A DNA stretch of 64,000 nucleotides, from positions 1 through 64,000 of the forward strand of contig JAGVNI010000008.1 of NCBI GenBank assembly GCA_020053355.1, written 5' to 3'. Made by a program: the position numbers and the translations under genes. This DNA comes from an archaeon (GTDB lineage: Archaea > Micrarchaeota > Micrarchaeia > Anstonellales > Bilamarchaeaceae). Numbering within the stretch: the first letter of the stretch is position 1; each line of letters starts with the position of its first letter. A model generated the notes under the pieces. It was not told the DNA's origin. It was given only the letters and a program-made list of their open reading frames with translations, and made no database searches. This document shows, in pieces, positions 1-11,900 of this stretch.

Positions 1-182
1 AAAAGACGGGCTTATGGTTACAGGGATTTGGAGTATTTCAGGCTGAAAATCTTGCACAGTTGTGGGTGGAGGTCATCCTAAAGTTGGAGAAGAGCCATTT
101 TTTTATACTCTAACTGCCATAATATTGCAAGACGTTTAGTGCTATTTTTGCACAGTCCGAAACGGGGAGGGGGAATGGCCGC

Positions 183-3100
183 ATGAGACTGCATAGGGGG
201 AGGGAGCGGGAGAACCAGGAGACGCGGGGCTGGCGCCGCGAGCTTGACAAACAGGCGTTGAAACGGTTTTTTTCGAAACTGGAAACCGCTGCGCTGGCGG
301 TGATTCTGTCGGCTGGCTGCGCAACCAATATAAAGAACGCCAGCCCAGAGCATCCCATGGCACAGCCGAAGGTGGCGGAGTTTGAGACGCCGCGGCATAA
401 CAAGGTCGTAGTGCCGGCGCATGCGAAAGAGGCGGGAACGCAAGCGAAGGAGGCAGGGCACAGGACCGCTGATGCGACAATGAGGGCTGCACAGGAGCAG
501 GCGCAGCAGGCCATCCAAAGATTCGTCGAATTCATACTTACGGGCAACCAGCTGAAAGCTGACGAGTTCCTCAGGATTTACGATGAGGAGACGCTGGGCG
601 AAGAGGAGAGGGCCGCGGCTTTCGACGAGGCCCTCGTGGCGGAATTCCGGACCAGGGTGATGGACGATGCGGACATCGGCCCGATTTTCAGCGCGTTCCG
701 GGAATCGCACCAGGTGGAAGGGGGGGGAGTAGACCTCAGCGAATTCATAGGCGCGATAAGAAGGGTCCGCGAGGCAACGGATTCCGGGGAAACAGCGGGG
801 ATGGATGCCCTAAGGCAGGAATTCTCCGCCGTGTTCGTGGACAGCCTTCTCGCGAGATGGCAGAACGCCCAGGTTGCCACGGCGCCGGCGGATATAACAC
901 AGGCGGTTCCTGTACCCGTCCGGAGGGAATCGCAGATTGATGTGGACGGCCTGAGGGCCGCGGAGCTTTTCGCGAGACTGATACGCTCCGGCAGCGAACC
1001 CGACTCGGAAGGCCGCACACGGGGCCATTACGAGGGCCAGATAACCACGCTTTTCACGAGATACCGGGACGGGCCGGCGTTGGACGCCTCCTTCCTCGCG
1101 GTTTTCATGAGGTCGCTCGGGGACATGGAAAGGGCCGTCGTGGACGAATTCATGCACCGCGGGAGCATAGAGACGCTGGCCTTCGAGCATATTGGAAGGC
1201 TCATGCGGGACATAAGGCTTGTCTCACGGGATTTGCGCGCGCCGGAAAATGCGGTGAACATGTCCAACCTGAACCGGGCATTCGGCTCCGGGTTCGTCTC
1301 GGCGCTCCAACGCATCGTCGCCCCGCCGCGGGTGATGGCGCTTGCCAGCATCGAGGATTTGCGGGCGAAGATTGCCGCAATCCGGGATTTCGCCCAATCG
1401 CGCGGGATGGACGCAAGCACGCTGTCGATTGGCGGCCGTACGCTTGAGGAGTGGGATTTGCAGGTTGCGGAGATTGAATCGGCCGGCTCCGGCGGGACAA
1501 CCCAGCAGAGAATCAACGACATCGTGATAGCCTTGCCCAGCGCGGACATGTTATCAGGAGAGGAGAGGGAGGCGCGAAGGCTAGCCGAAAGGTTCGCGGC
1601 CCTCATAAACGGGACCAGGCCTTTCTATTACAATATAGGCGAGAGCTGGCTGTCTGCGGCAAGGAGCATGCTGGCCCAGGCGGATGACCGGCGCGCGCAG
1701 GGAAACACAGGCTCGGTATTCTCGCTCCTTCTTTCACGCGAACTGGAGAGGCAGAACCTCCGTCTCGAGGATTCGACCATTCGGGACGGCGAGGGAAGGA
1801 CGACGCTCACAACCGGAATTCGCACGATTATAGAGCGCGTCGCCAATGTCCTGCCCGTCCTGCGCAGCGCAAGGACCATGCTAAACGGCGATTTCGATGA
1901 AGAAGAGGTGGAGCAGACAAACCGCATGATAGGCGAGCTCCCATCGGACCTTTTTCCGGAAGACGTCCGCGAGGCGATGGCGCATGGATTCGAAAGCGCG
2001 GCGAGAAGGGCGGGGGAGGCGAGGTATTCGCCAGCTTCCATCTCGTCCGCCGCATCGATAATACGCACTTCAATCAGCGCCCTCCCGCAGGCGTTGCAGG
2101 ACCGGATTCTCATGGGGAGCGTTTCGGCATGGGACTATGAGGTCGGCGGCGCCGATGAAGGCGCATCGCGGATGGACGCGATGGATGCAGCGTACCATGC
2201 GATGAGCGGGCCGGCATTCAGCGCATTCTCGGCCTGGGTGGACAGGTTCGCCCAGACGCTCCAGACTGAAGGCGAAGCCGCGCCGGCAGGGATGGACGAT
2301 GAGACGATGCTTGACGGCGTGATGCTGCGGGACGCGCGCTCGAGGCTGATGAATGCCAGCGAGATTTTCAGCAACACGCCCCTTGAAGTCCGGTTCGCAT
2401 TGTACCAGCTATTTGTTAGCAGGGCGGAAAACGGCGAGGAAGGAATCAGCACCGAGGATGCCGGGCGATTCGCTGCAATCGTCAACGCGCTCTCAGGACT
2501 TCCATCAGCGTATGCGGCGCTGCTGGTGCGCAGCACTGGCCCGACGCTGCTTGCCGATTATGACGCGCAGAGCATCGAATTGATACTGAGCGCAATCAAC
2601 ACGTACAGCATGCCGCTGATAAACGCGGGGATGTATAGGGAACTCGAAGAATATTATTCCGGGCTCGGCGACCGCATCCGCGATTTGTTCGTCGATGTCG
2701 TTGCGCTCCGGAATGTCGGCAGGGAGCAGTCCGGAAACCTGCGGGATGTGCGCGTGCGCCTTCCTCCGGACCGGCCGGAGTTCGCCGACATATACCTTCC
2801 TGCAAGCAGGCTGATGGTATCCCTGCCGAAAAGGATTTACGAGAGATGGGTCTCGCAGGGGATGGTCGTGCAGCTGAGCCAGGCGCCGGACATCACGCAA
2901 GGGCCTGCGGCGGCTCCGAGCATCAGCGAGATTGAGAGGGACTTTTTCGGCCGCGACGCCATAACGATTGAGATGAACATACCGACGCCGATGCTGTATC
3001 TTCCGCTTGTCGTCGAGAACCTCGGCGCGCTGAGCCCAAGGTACCCGATACCGGTCGAGGAGATGAACGAGCTGTGGGGCGAGGGGGAGGGCAACATCCA

Positions 3101-5093
3101 TTATGTCACCGGACCGGATGAGGATACTGTCGAGTACGGATTCTCTGAAGCCGTCGGCCAAAGGGGCGGCGGCAGGGACTGGTCCGAGTCTGTCTACGGA
3201 AGGGGCGGAGACGGGCTTGAGCACGTCGTCGGAAATGTCAGGTGGAACAACCAGCCCTTTGCGCAGGATGACGAGGGGCGCAGCACTTACCTGACGCGCG
3301 GCAGGTTCGATTTGGACGTCCAGGGAACGGAACTCGAAACATTGCGCCTCGCATTCGACGGGGTGGCGCCATCCGGGACAGACACCGCGGTCTTCTTCGA
3401 AAAAGAAGGCGACGAATACACCGCGTTCGTTTTCCAGAGGTTTGCCGGCGGAAGCTTCGCGCTCGTGGATGCGCGCACGCTCACCATGGAAGATGCCCAG
3501 TTGCTTTATGAGCATACGTTCGCCGAGCAGCCATACCGCCTTTACGGCAGCACGAGGATTACCGGAGCCGATGCGGGCGGGGCGCGCGAGGACTGGATGG
3601 TCCAGATGGACGGGGCGGTCCTTTTTGCGGGCATGCCATCAACTGAAACGCAATTCCAGGGAGCCGGAGCCGCAATCCAAATCGGGCGCGGCGGGGCTGG
3701 GGCGGATTACGAGGAGACGCGCGGCAGGAGAGTCGGGGCTCTCGGTGCGTATATCAATCCCGAAGAGCGGGATTACTATGTCGGGCGGGTCTATCTCAGC
3801 AACCTTGAAGAAAGCGCAGAGCGCCAGGGTGTCGGGGTGCACGGTGAATTCCAGTATTTCAGGGCGCGCCGCGGCAGCATCGATGTTTTCCTTGGCAGCA
3901 GGAACATCGGCGCAGAAGACGCCGGGCCGGAGAACATAGATGCAGGCCTCATCGCATCCTACCTCGGCGAAGGATGGTATGGCGGGGCGCGCGGCGGATA
4001 TATGATGAGCCAGATGATACGGCCGCAGGCCGAAGGTGTTGTGCCTCCGCTTGCGCTCACTACGGAAAGGATTGCAGGAGGCACGGTATTCGCAGGGACG
4101 GACCTGACCTCCCTTTCTTTTGCCACGGCAGTGTCTGCCGTCTGGACGCAGCTCCAGGAGGAGCAGCCCGAGGGAGTCAGCGACGAGGAATGGCAGAGGC
4201 ACATCGCAGGAGCCCTCCGGGTGTACATACCGGCAATCCGGACAAGGTTCGCCGGGGCCGGGATTAACGACGAGGATTTCTGGACCGGCGGCTACGGCAT
4301 TGCATCCGTTTTATACCCGCTGGACTGGATGCCGGAAATCAACGCGTTTGGCATCTACCTGCAGGGTGAAGGAGAGAATGAGGGGCACACGATTCCGATA
4401 GTCGGAGGCACGGCCGAAGTCGCCCCAAGCGATGGCACGAGATTCAGGGTGCAGGCATTTGGAGTCGTGGATGAAGGCGGCGGGGCAGACCTCCGGGCGT
4501 TCTTCGGCCAGCAGGCCGGGTTCGATTTCTCGGCAAACGGCGTATACACCGAAACGATAGGGGAAATCGGGCGCGGAGTATCAGGAGCGCTAAGGCTGCG
4601 GCTTGGCGATGAGGAAGACCAATACCGCGTGCGGCTGGTGCTCGCCGGCGGATATGCCGAGCAGACGGTCGGAGATGAGAATATCACGACCATTGAAGGC
4701 GGCGGAGGCATAAGGGTGAACCTTGCCGAGCCTGGGGCCGAGCCGACCCTCACGGATATCCAGGTCGGGGCGACCGGAATCCATACCGAAGTGGCCCCGA
4801 TTTCGATGGATGAGGAAGAGCGGAGCGCTGACCAGGTCGACGTCCAGGCCGGAGTCACAGTCGGCACGACGGACTGGAGCCTCGACGCCACGGCCGGCGC
4901 GCAGTGGTGGGCATCCGATGATCGGGAGAGGCTGTATGTCACGGCAGGGGGAGAATACAGGCTCTGGAGCGGGGATGGAATCTGGGAAAGCGTATCAGTC
5001 GTCGGCAGGTTCGCCGGGCTGGTTTGGAGTTCTGAAGAAGCGGATGCCGGGGACTTCAATTTCAGCGTGTTCCTGAGGGCGCTCAACTATTGA
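183..5093 (+). CDS. Giant secreted/envelope protein with N-terminal helical modules and beta-rich, barrel-like C-terminus
   Basis: 1636-aa ORF; N-terminal hydrophobic segment (LETAALAVILSAGCATN); N-terminal module alignable with the 5.9-14.4 kb protein; C-terminal third has alternating aromatic/Gly-rich segments and ends LRALNY. Confidence 0.85.
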   Translation: MRLHRGRERENQETRGWRRELDKQALKRFFSKLETAALAVILSAGCATNIKNASPEHPMAQPKVAEFETPRHNKVVVPAHAKEAGTQAKEAGHRTADATMRAAQEQAQQAIQRFVEFILTGNQLKADEFLRIYDEETLGEEERAAAFDEALVAEFRTRVMDDADIGPIFSAFRESHQVEGGGVDLSEFIGAIRRVREATDSGETAGMDALRQEFSAVFVDSLLARWQNAQVATAPADITQAVPVPVRRESQIDVDGLRAAELFARLIRSGSEPDSEGRTRGHYEGQITTLFTRYRDGPALDASFLAVFMRSLGDMERAVVDEFMHRGSIETLAFEHIGRLMRDIRLVSRDLRAPENAVNMSNLNRAFGSGFVSALQRIVAPPRVMALASIEDLRAKIAAIRDFAQSRGMDASTLSIGGRTLEEWDLQVAEIESAGSGGTTQQRINDIVIALPSADMLSGEEREARRLAERFAALINGTRPFYYNIGESWLSAARSMLAQADDRRAQGNTGSVFSLLLSRELERQNLRLEDSTIRDGEGRTTLTTGIRTIIERVANVLPVLRSARTMLNGDFDEEEVEQTNRMIGELPSDLFPEDVREAMAHGFESAARRAGEARYSPASISSAASIIRTSISALPQALQDRILMGSVSAWDYEVGGADEGASRMDAMDAAYHAMSGPAFSAFSAWVDRFAQTLQTEGEAAPAGMDDETMLDGVMLRDARSRLMNASEIFSNTPLEVRFALYQLFVSRAENGEEGISTEDAGRFAAIVNALSGLPSAYAALLVRSTGPTLLADYDAQSIELILSAINTYSMPLINAGMYRELEEYYSGLGDRIRDLFVDVVALRNVGREQSGNLRDVRVRLPPDRPEFADIYLPASRLMVSLPKRIYERWVSQGMVVQLSQAPDITQGPAAAPSISEIERDFFGRDAITIEMNIPTPMLYLPLVVENLGALSPRYPIPVEEMNELWGEGEGNIHYVTGPDEDTVEYGFSEAVGQRGGGRDWSESVYGRGGDGLEHVVGNVRWNNQPFAQDDEGRSTYLTRGRFDLDVQGTELETLRLAFDGVAPSGTDTAVFFEKEGDEYTAFVFQRFAGGSFALVDARTLTMEDAQLLYEHTFAEQPYRLYGSTRITGADAGGAREDWMVQMDGAVLFAGMPSTETQFQGAGAAIQIGRGGAGADYEETRGRRVGALGAYINPEERDYYVGRVYLSNLEESAERQGVGVHGEFQYFRARRGSIDVFLGSRNIGAEDAGPENIDAGLIASYLGEGWYGGARGGYMMSQMIRPQAEGVVPPLALTTERIAGGTVFAGTDLTSLSFATAVSAVWTQLQEEQPEGVSDEEWQRHIAGALRVYIPAIRTRFAGAGINDEDFWTGGYGIASVLYPLDWMPEINAFGIYLQGEGENEGHTIPIVGGTAEVAPSDGTRFRVQAFGVVDEGGGADLRAFFGQQAGFDFSANGVYTETIGEIGRGVSGALRLRLGDEEDQYRVRLVLAGGYAEQTVGDENITTIEGGGGIRVNLAEPGAEPTLTDIQVGATGIHTEVAPISMDEEERSADQVDVQAGVTVGTTDWSLDATAGAQWWASDDRERLYVTAGGEYRLWSGDGIWESVSVVGRFAGLVWSSEEADAGDFNFSVFLRALNY

Positions 5094-5179
5094 CATTTAT
5101 TTATTAATCCGCACAGTTTGGGATATGCGGGCATAATCATCAATTATCTGGGGATTTTGTACGGACAGAGGGAAATGAC

Positions 5180-5584
5180 ATGGAATGGCACGGCATACGG
5201 CTCTACAAGGTTGAAGCGGAAAGCTTGTCAGACGGGAAATTCGCAGGCATCTCGGCATCATTGGACATAGCGAAGATGGAGGTTGCGCGCGAGGGAAGGA
5301 TGAGGATAGATTTCTCTTACTTTTCGGAATACAATCCCGCAATCGCCAGGATAAAGTTCTACGGATTCGTGACGCTCTCCGGAAAGAAGGGGGAAATGGA
5401 TGCGGCGCTTGCGAAGTGGAAAAATGACAGGTTCATCGAGAAGGAGACGTTCGAGACGCTCGTGAACCTAATCAAATACACCGCCGAAACGAACGGCGTG
5501 CTGGTCGCGAAGGCGCTAAACATCGCGCCGCCGGTTGTGTCGCCAAAAATCTCGCTCCAGCAGAAGCCCGCGAGAAAGAAGTGA
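5180..5584 (+). CDS. Small protein, paralog of 14548..14973, possibly SecB-like
   Basis: 134-aa ORF; pattern F.Y.SEYNPAIARIKFYGFV...ALAKWKN...NLI...ALNIAPPVVSPK shared with the 14.5 kb ORF. Confidence 0.7.
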   Translation: MEWHGIRLYKVEAESLSDGKFAGISASLDIAKMEVAREGRMRIDFSYFSEYNPAIARIKFYGFVTLSGKKGEMDAALAKWKNDRFIEKETFETLVNLIKYTAETNGVLVAKALNIAPPVVSPKISLQQKPARKK

Positions 5585-5741
5585 CTACCCCCCTGGGAGT
5601 AGAGGCGTTCCACCGGATTTCCTGTTTTTTTCAGCCAATTTCCCATTGCTACAGCCCTTTTTCTGATTAAAGTGGAAGCCCCGGCCCGGCATATGGGCGT
5701 TTTCACCAGAATTTGACATACACGAAAATCCTTTTTGAGTG

Positions 5742-5757
5742 ACAACTCTTTATATGT
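5742..5757 (+). promoter_or_regulatory. Candidate archaeal promoter (ACAACTCTTTATATGT) upstream of giant gene 2
   Basis: TATA-like TTTATATG about 150 nt before the likely ATG at 5909; preceding ACAACTCTTT also found before the MoxR operon. Confidence 0.4.
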
Positions 5758-5869
5758 CTTTCTGGCCAATATATACCTGATACAGACACAAATCTCGGTG
5801 GCAATTCGCTCCGGAAATGGGTGGGAGAGGGCGCCCGGAGCAAGAGAGCGAAGGGAACGAAATTCAAAT

Positions 5870-5887
5870 CCGGCCAGAATTGGCCGG
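5870..5887 (+). promoter_or_regulatory. Perfect hairpin CCGGCCA-GAAT-TGGCCGG in leader of giant gene 2
   Basis: 7-bp perfect inverted repeat ending 21 nt before ATG 5909. Confidence 0.45.
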
Positions 5888-5908
5888 GTTCTTAGGATTG
5901 GTGCACTT

Positions 5909-8900
5909 ATGTCCGGACCGAGACTCAGGAAGGAGGGGGAGGGCGGGGAGCCAGAAGGCGAGAGGTCAGCGCGATGGAGGCGGACGCGATTTCTCTCTCA
6001 TTTCAATTCCAGGTGGACGGCTACCACGCTGACGGGACTTATGACGTTGGGGAGCGTTAGCATTTTAAACATCGTCAGCCCAAATATTGCCATGACACAA
6101 CCGGGGCCGGAACAGAGGCGAAGGGGACGCGCAGGCGCAGAACCAGAGGAGATAACAAGGCTCCAGCAGCAGGCGATTGATGCGGCTGCGGCTTTTCGTG
6201 ATTATATCGTCGGCGGCGACCCTGCGCGGAGGCAGGCGTTCTGGACAATCTACAACACCCCGTTCGGCGGGGCGACCCTCCATGACAATTCCACTTTCAT
6301 GAGCAAGCTCTTCGAGGAGCTTGACCGCGTCGGGCAGGATGCGCAGGTGCGGCCTGTATTCGACGCGTTCTGCGCATCGAGGGGGCGGCTCTTCGGCTTC
6401 CTCTGGAGCAACCCGGTCCATTTCACGGATTTCATCGATACGACCTACAACCTCCGGACCCTCCTATCAAGGGCGCCAACGCCGGACCAGGTTCGGGTGC
6501 TGGTTACGCAGGTTCAGGGCTCCGAAGGCAGGCCTGCCAGGGCAGACAGCCAGGTGGGTCGGATTCGCGCCGCCATGCGGGCGACATCCGGGCTCAGTGT
6601 CGAGGATGCCGTCCGCGCGGATTTCGACAGGGCGAACCGCGAGGAAGCCCTCCAGAGATACGACCAGGGGCTCGTTGATGTGGTATGGCAGAACATGCCG
6701 AGGCAGCTTGCGGTCAGAGCTGCCGGCGCATTGCGCGATTTCATCCTGACAGGAGACGAGGCGAAGAGGACGCTTTTCAGGGGCATCTGGGATGCCAACA
6801 CATCGCAGGCTTTCACAGACGCCTTCACGGCAGAATTCAGGACAGCGATATACCAGAACACCGCAGCGGGGCTTGCCCCGATTGCACAGGCATACAATAC
6901 TGCGCACAGCGGCATAGACCCGAATGAATTCGCCGGCATGATTACCCGCCTTTATCAGGCCGCAGGGAGAGGCACGGTTCAGGACGTCGAGGCTCTCCGG
7001 CAGGCCGAGGGCGCCAACGTCATAGACCCGCTGCTCCGCATCGTGGCGCAGGGCATGGCGGGGCGCGCCATCACGCTCCTGCGGGACGTGCTTGAGACAG
7101 GCAACCAGACTTCGCGGGATTCTTTTGTCGCGATACTTAACGGCAGGCTCGCAGTCGTGTCCAACAACACGGTCACGATGCCGACCGTCGAGAACAACGA
7201 TGTTTTCTGGACAGAATTCACGAGGATGTATACGTCCGAGATAAGCCGGAACAGCAGGCTTGCCACGCTGGTGCGCAGTTTCCAGAGGAATATCCTGCCG
7301 ATTGCGATTAGGGACATATATTCCGAGCTTGCACGCGCAAGCCCGGATACCGCCAGGCTTAACACCGATTACGGACCGGACCTTGTCAACCTGGTCGCAG
7401 GCAACCTGGGCACCCTCACCTGGATGCTCCGCCCGGATGCGGACCTCAATGCTGAAATCACCCGGAGGTCGAGGGCAGAGGACCCGGCCGCAGTGCGCAT
7501 CAACGGCATGCGCGTCACATTCAACAAGGCGAGCGGCCTTCGGGAAGTTTATGCTGCGCTCGTGCAGGAGCGGGCGAGGGCGCGAAGCCTCGAGGCCCCG
7601 GATGTCGTGACGCTCCTTGAGCAGAACTACGATGCGCTTTCATACCTCGGTGGCTCGCCCGCCCAGGTGCAGGCAGAAGTGGACCGCAGGGCGAGGGCCC
7701 GGCCGCCGGATGCCCTTGCAGCGCAATTGAAGGCGAGGTTCCCGACGAATGCAGGCGAAGCCCTCTCGCGCGCCTATTCCGCGATGAGGGATGCGCGCGC
7801 AAGGCGGGCGCAACTCGTGACGACTTACGGGCAGGAATTCGTCGATGCGGTGTCCGCTAACCTGGACAACCTCCAGTGGGTGCTGCGGCCCGTCGAAGAA
7901 ATCGACAGGGAGATGCGCACGCGAAGGACCGACCCGTTCGTCACAAGGGTGAATTCGGCGGTGGGATATTCCGTCGGCACGCTCGCGCACGGTTTGCGGG
8001 ACATATACACCACGCTTGGAAGGAGCTCTCCGGACCGCGCAGCGCTCGTCACGCAATATGGCGAAAACGTCGTGGCATACGTAGAGGCCAACCGCGCGCG
8101 CCTCGCATGGCTGGGTGGCGACCTCGCAACGGTGGAAAGGACGCTCCAGGACCCGAGCACGGACGCAACCATCAGGCAGGCGCAGGGATTCCTATACAGC
8201 TATTCGCCGGTGCAGCTCGTTTCGGCGATAGCAAGGGCGAGGAGCGCAATCAGCAGGCGCGGGCTGGCACTTGCGGATGCGACCGACGCATATGGCACCG
8301 TCTTCGTCGGACCGGTGGTCTCGCGCCAGGCAGTGGCTACGCCGTCCATTTCTCCGACGGCAGCCCAGCCGCTTCAGGCCGTCATCGAATCCAGATGCCA
8401 GAACATCATCCGCGACATGGAAGCCATCGACTCGCAATTGCGCTGGAATATCCTTGAGCCTGCCCGTGTCGTGATGCGGGAGCACATGGAAAGGTGGCGC
8501 AGGGAGAACGACGCCATCCGGCTGGAAGCCAGGCAGACTCAGGACCCGGCAGCCCTCGCAGCGCTTGAGGCGAGGCAGCAGGTCCTCATAAACTCCATGA
8601 TGACCCCCTCCGACATGCGCAGGGCTGTCGAGATGGCGTTCTCCATGATACACCTTGCCGAAACCGGCGGGGACATGACAAGGGCGCCGTCCCTTGATGG
8701 CGTCTCCACGACGGATATGGATATCGGAACGCTCAATCGGCTGACAACATGGTACAACGGCCCGGGGATGGCTGGCAAGCAGCCAATCATCAGCGATGTC
8801 GTATCTTCAGTGCTTTACCGTGCCGACCCGAACCTATACCGGTTCATCACAGGGGTCGAGGAGCCCGGGCTGGCAAGCGCCATCTCAAGGACTTTTGCGT

Positions 8901-11900
8901 CCACGCAAAGAAGGGGAGCGGATGCCAGGGCGACGCTCGTGATACTTTATGGCGAGCCTTTCGTCGCGCTCGTGGAGTCGCAGGCCGGAAACCTGCGCAT
9001 CCTTGAAAGCCCCTCGGTGATGCAGAGCCCGACGGCCACGATGCAGGCGCTCCGGATGGCCGAGAATGAGCTTTACGCAAGCATAGTCGTGCGCGTCTAC
9101 CGCGCCCTTGCCAATCCGAGGCAGGGCGAAGATCGCGCATCCATGGTCACGCTTTTCGGCGAAGCGTTCGTCCGGGTAGTCGAAACCAACCAGGCGCAGA
9201 TGATCGCGCTTGGCACCGGCACGCCGACGCTTGAGCAGATACGCGCATTGCCGGCGCCGGTGAAGCAGGCGCTGTTTGCCGCATATCCCCCGGCATATGC
9301 AAGAAGCGTGGGCGCACTCGCTCGGACATTCCGCCGCCAGGACGACTTCATATTCCGGGGAATGGGCACTGTCTATTCCGTGCTCCGCGAGAGGCCGCAA
9401 AGCAGCGCGCCAGCCGACCGGAGGACGGCATTCGACCAGCGGGTCCGTGAGCTTTACGCGACTTACGGCGAGCAGTTCGTGCGCACAATTGATGCCAACA
9501 TGGCGCAACTTGATTTCCTGCAGAGCCCGACATCATCGACCCGGGACCTCGCCAGGCTGACGCCCGAGGTGCGCGAGCGGCTGAATGTGACGTTCGAAAG
9601 CGGGCCGGCAGTAGGGCGGGCGAATTTCATGCCCAATTTCATGAGGGTCGCGACGCAGCTCCCGAGGGTGTTCACCCAGCTGCGCGGCGCGCTCGCATTC
9701 AACAATCCGACAGACACATTGTCCACGACGTTCGCGAACGCCATCCAGTATTACCGCGACCAGTTCGGGACCAACGACTATCTCTTCAACCAGTACATCA
9801 ACATCGACCTCCTCAGCAGGAACATCCAGAGGCTCGCCAGGCAGTACAGCATTTCGCTTCCGGCATACATCATGGATGGCATCGAAACGCCTGAAGAGCT
9901 TTCCAGGTTCCTCGCCTCCGATACAGGACGGGAGTTCATAGCAGAAGGCAGGCGGCAATACGAGAGGGTGGAACAGCAGTACCTGCTTGGCAGGGCCGAC
10001 CTTCCAGCCACTTCTCCGCTTAGGCTAAGCGGGGACCTGAGCGACAGCAGCGTCTCGGATTTGCGCAACCGGCTGTCGATTCTGGATGCTTTGTATCTGG
10101 GCTTGGCGCTGCCGAGCATCTCGGGCACGGACTCGGCGTTCAGCCGCGCCGCGGCCACGGCGACATTCAACTCGATGCTTATCATATCGAACCGGGACCC
10201 GTACCTTGTCGGGCCGTTCCTGCTCCAGGTCCTGCCAGCTATAATCGCCGTGGCGCAGGATGAGCGCACTATCGTCGCCGCGCTGGAAACGTTCAACAGC
10301 ATATTCGCGCAGCGTTACGAGTCAGGGACGAGGGAAATCGCATACAGCACCGCGCTTAACCGCAGGTATTTCCTCGAAGTCTTCGCCCGGATAGGACAGC
10401 AGCTTCCGGAGGTCACGAGCACATACGACCACAACCGCCTTGAAGACGAGCTCCGCCTTGTGCCTGAACCAAGGGCTGACGAGGGATACCTAAGCCCGCT
10501 CCTCTACCGTTACAGGCCAGGATTCTGGCAGGGCGACGGGCTGGAGCCGCTCCCGACGATGTACGGGCAGCAGGGCTCGCCTATCCGGCTGCTGCCGACG
10601 CCGACCATGCCGACAAGCCCTTTCCTTCCGGTTCCTGGAGGGTTCACGCTGAATTCGGGCGCAAGCGGGCTTTTCAGCAGCATGTACGACCAGCTCCGGC
10701 CTCCGGCGGCAAGGATGTTCCGGCAGCGGGTCCCCCAGCGCTTCAGGATAGGCGCGCTTGGCGCTTCGACGATAATCCGAAGGATCAACCAGCTGTTCGG
10801 GCCGATGCCGGTCGATTACAACGACTATTGGCTGAGCGGTTTCGGGGAGACCGGAGGGTTCTATTCACACGAGGAAAGGGGCCCTACGTCGAGGGACCGC
10901 GGCGGGGCTGCGGCAGTCGGCGGCGGGCGCACGATAAGCGGCGGCACAAGAGGCTCTGCCAGATGGACGCGCGAACAGGCAGAGACGGCTGGCACTGCAA
11001 CCGCTGGCCAGCCAACGCAGTCGAACAGCACGACGACGGATACCGTGGATGTCGCGGCCTCCTCGGTGAGGCTGCCGATGCCCATGTCGGGACCGGTCCC
11101 GCTCCCGCTTTTCGGACTGATACCGTATAACATGTTCGGAATGCAGGATGGCACGGGAATACACCGCGCAAGGCAGGAATTCCATTATGAGAATGCATCG
11201 AGTGAAACCAGGACGACGACGCCCGGAACAGGCGGCCAGCCTGGCACCACGACGGTGACAGACCAGCAGACAGCGGGGAGGACCAGGGGCCTGCTCGACA
11301 CGTACCAGAGGATTGCACGCGAATCGCAGACGGACATGCTGCTTTTCGTTTCAGGCGAGCACGTACCGGAACTGACCGGCCCGGGGGGAACGAGCGGGCA
11401 GGAGGGCCAGGACAGGCTTAAATCAAGGCTGTATTTCGTCACGAGGACCGGCGACATATACCAGCTCGCCTACGGCCTCGACACCCGGGCGCAGCTTCTC
11501 AACTACTTGTATGCCGGCGCGAACACCCAGCAGGCGCTCGCATCGGCAAGGACAGTCGGGAGGCAGATGCTGACCGGCGACTCGGCAGCAGGGGGCTTTG
11601 ACGGATCCGCGGTCGGGTTCACGCTTCCGCGCGCCGGCGGGGACTCGTTCTCTGCCCTTGCACTCGGGCAGTTGGTCCGCAGCATGAGCACGATGGACCC
11701 GGTGCACGCGGAGCAGGCCGTCGGAATGGCAGTCACGAACCTGCTCTCGGACAGGAGGCAGCGCGACATTTATGCGGCATTCTACCGCGGGGCGGAGATG
11801 GTGACTGTGGACCCGCAGAACCGCGCGCATATAAGCGACTCGCGCTTTGCTGAAGGCACGGGCGAATTGATGTGGAGGCGCATGCGCATAGACCCGATGG

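Noticed and set aside
2505-3515. 336-aa antisense ORF opposite giant gene 1
   Set aside because: Shadow ORF from GC-rich coding on the opposite strand; composition Arg/His/Pro-rich with no motif.
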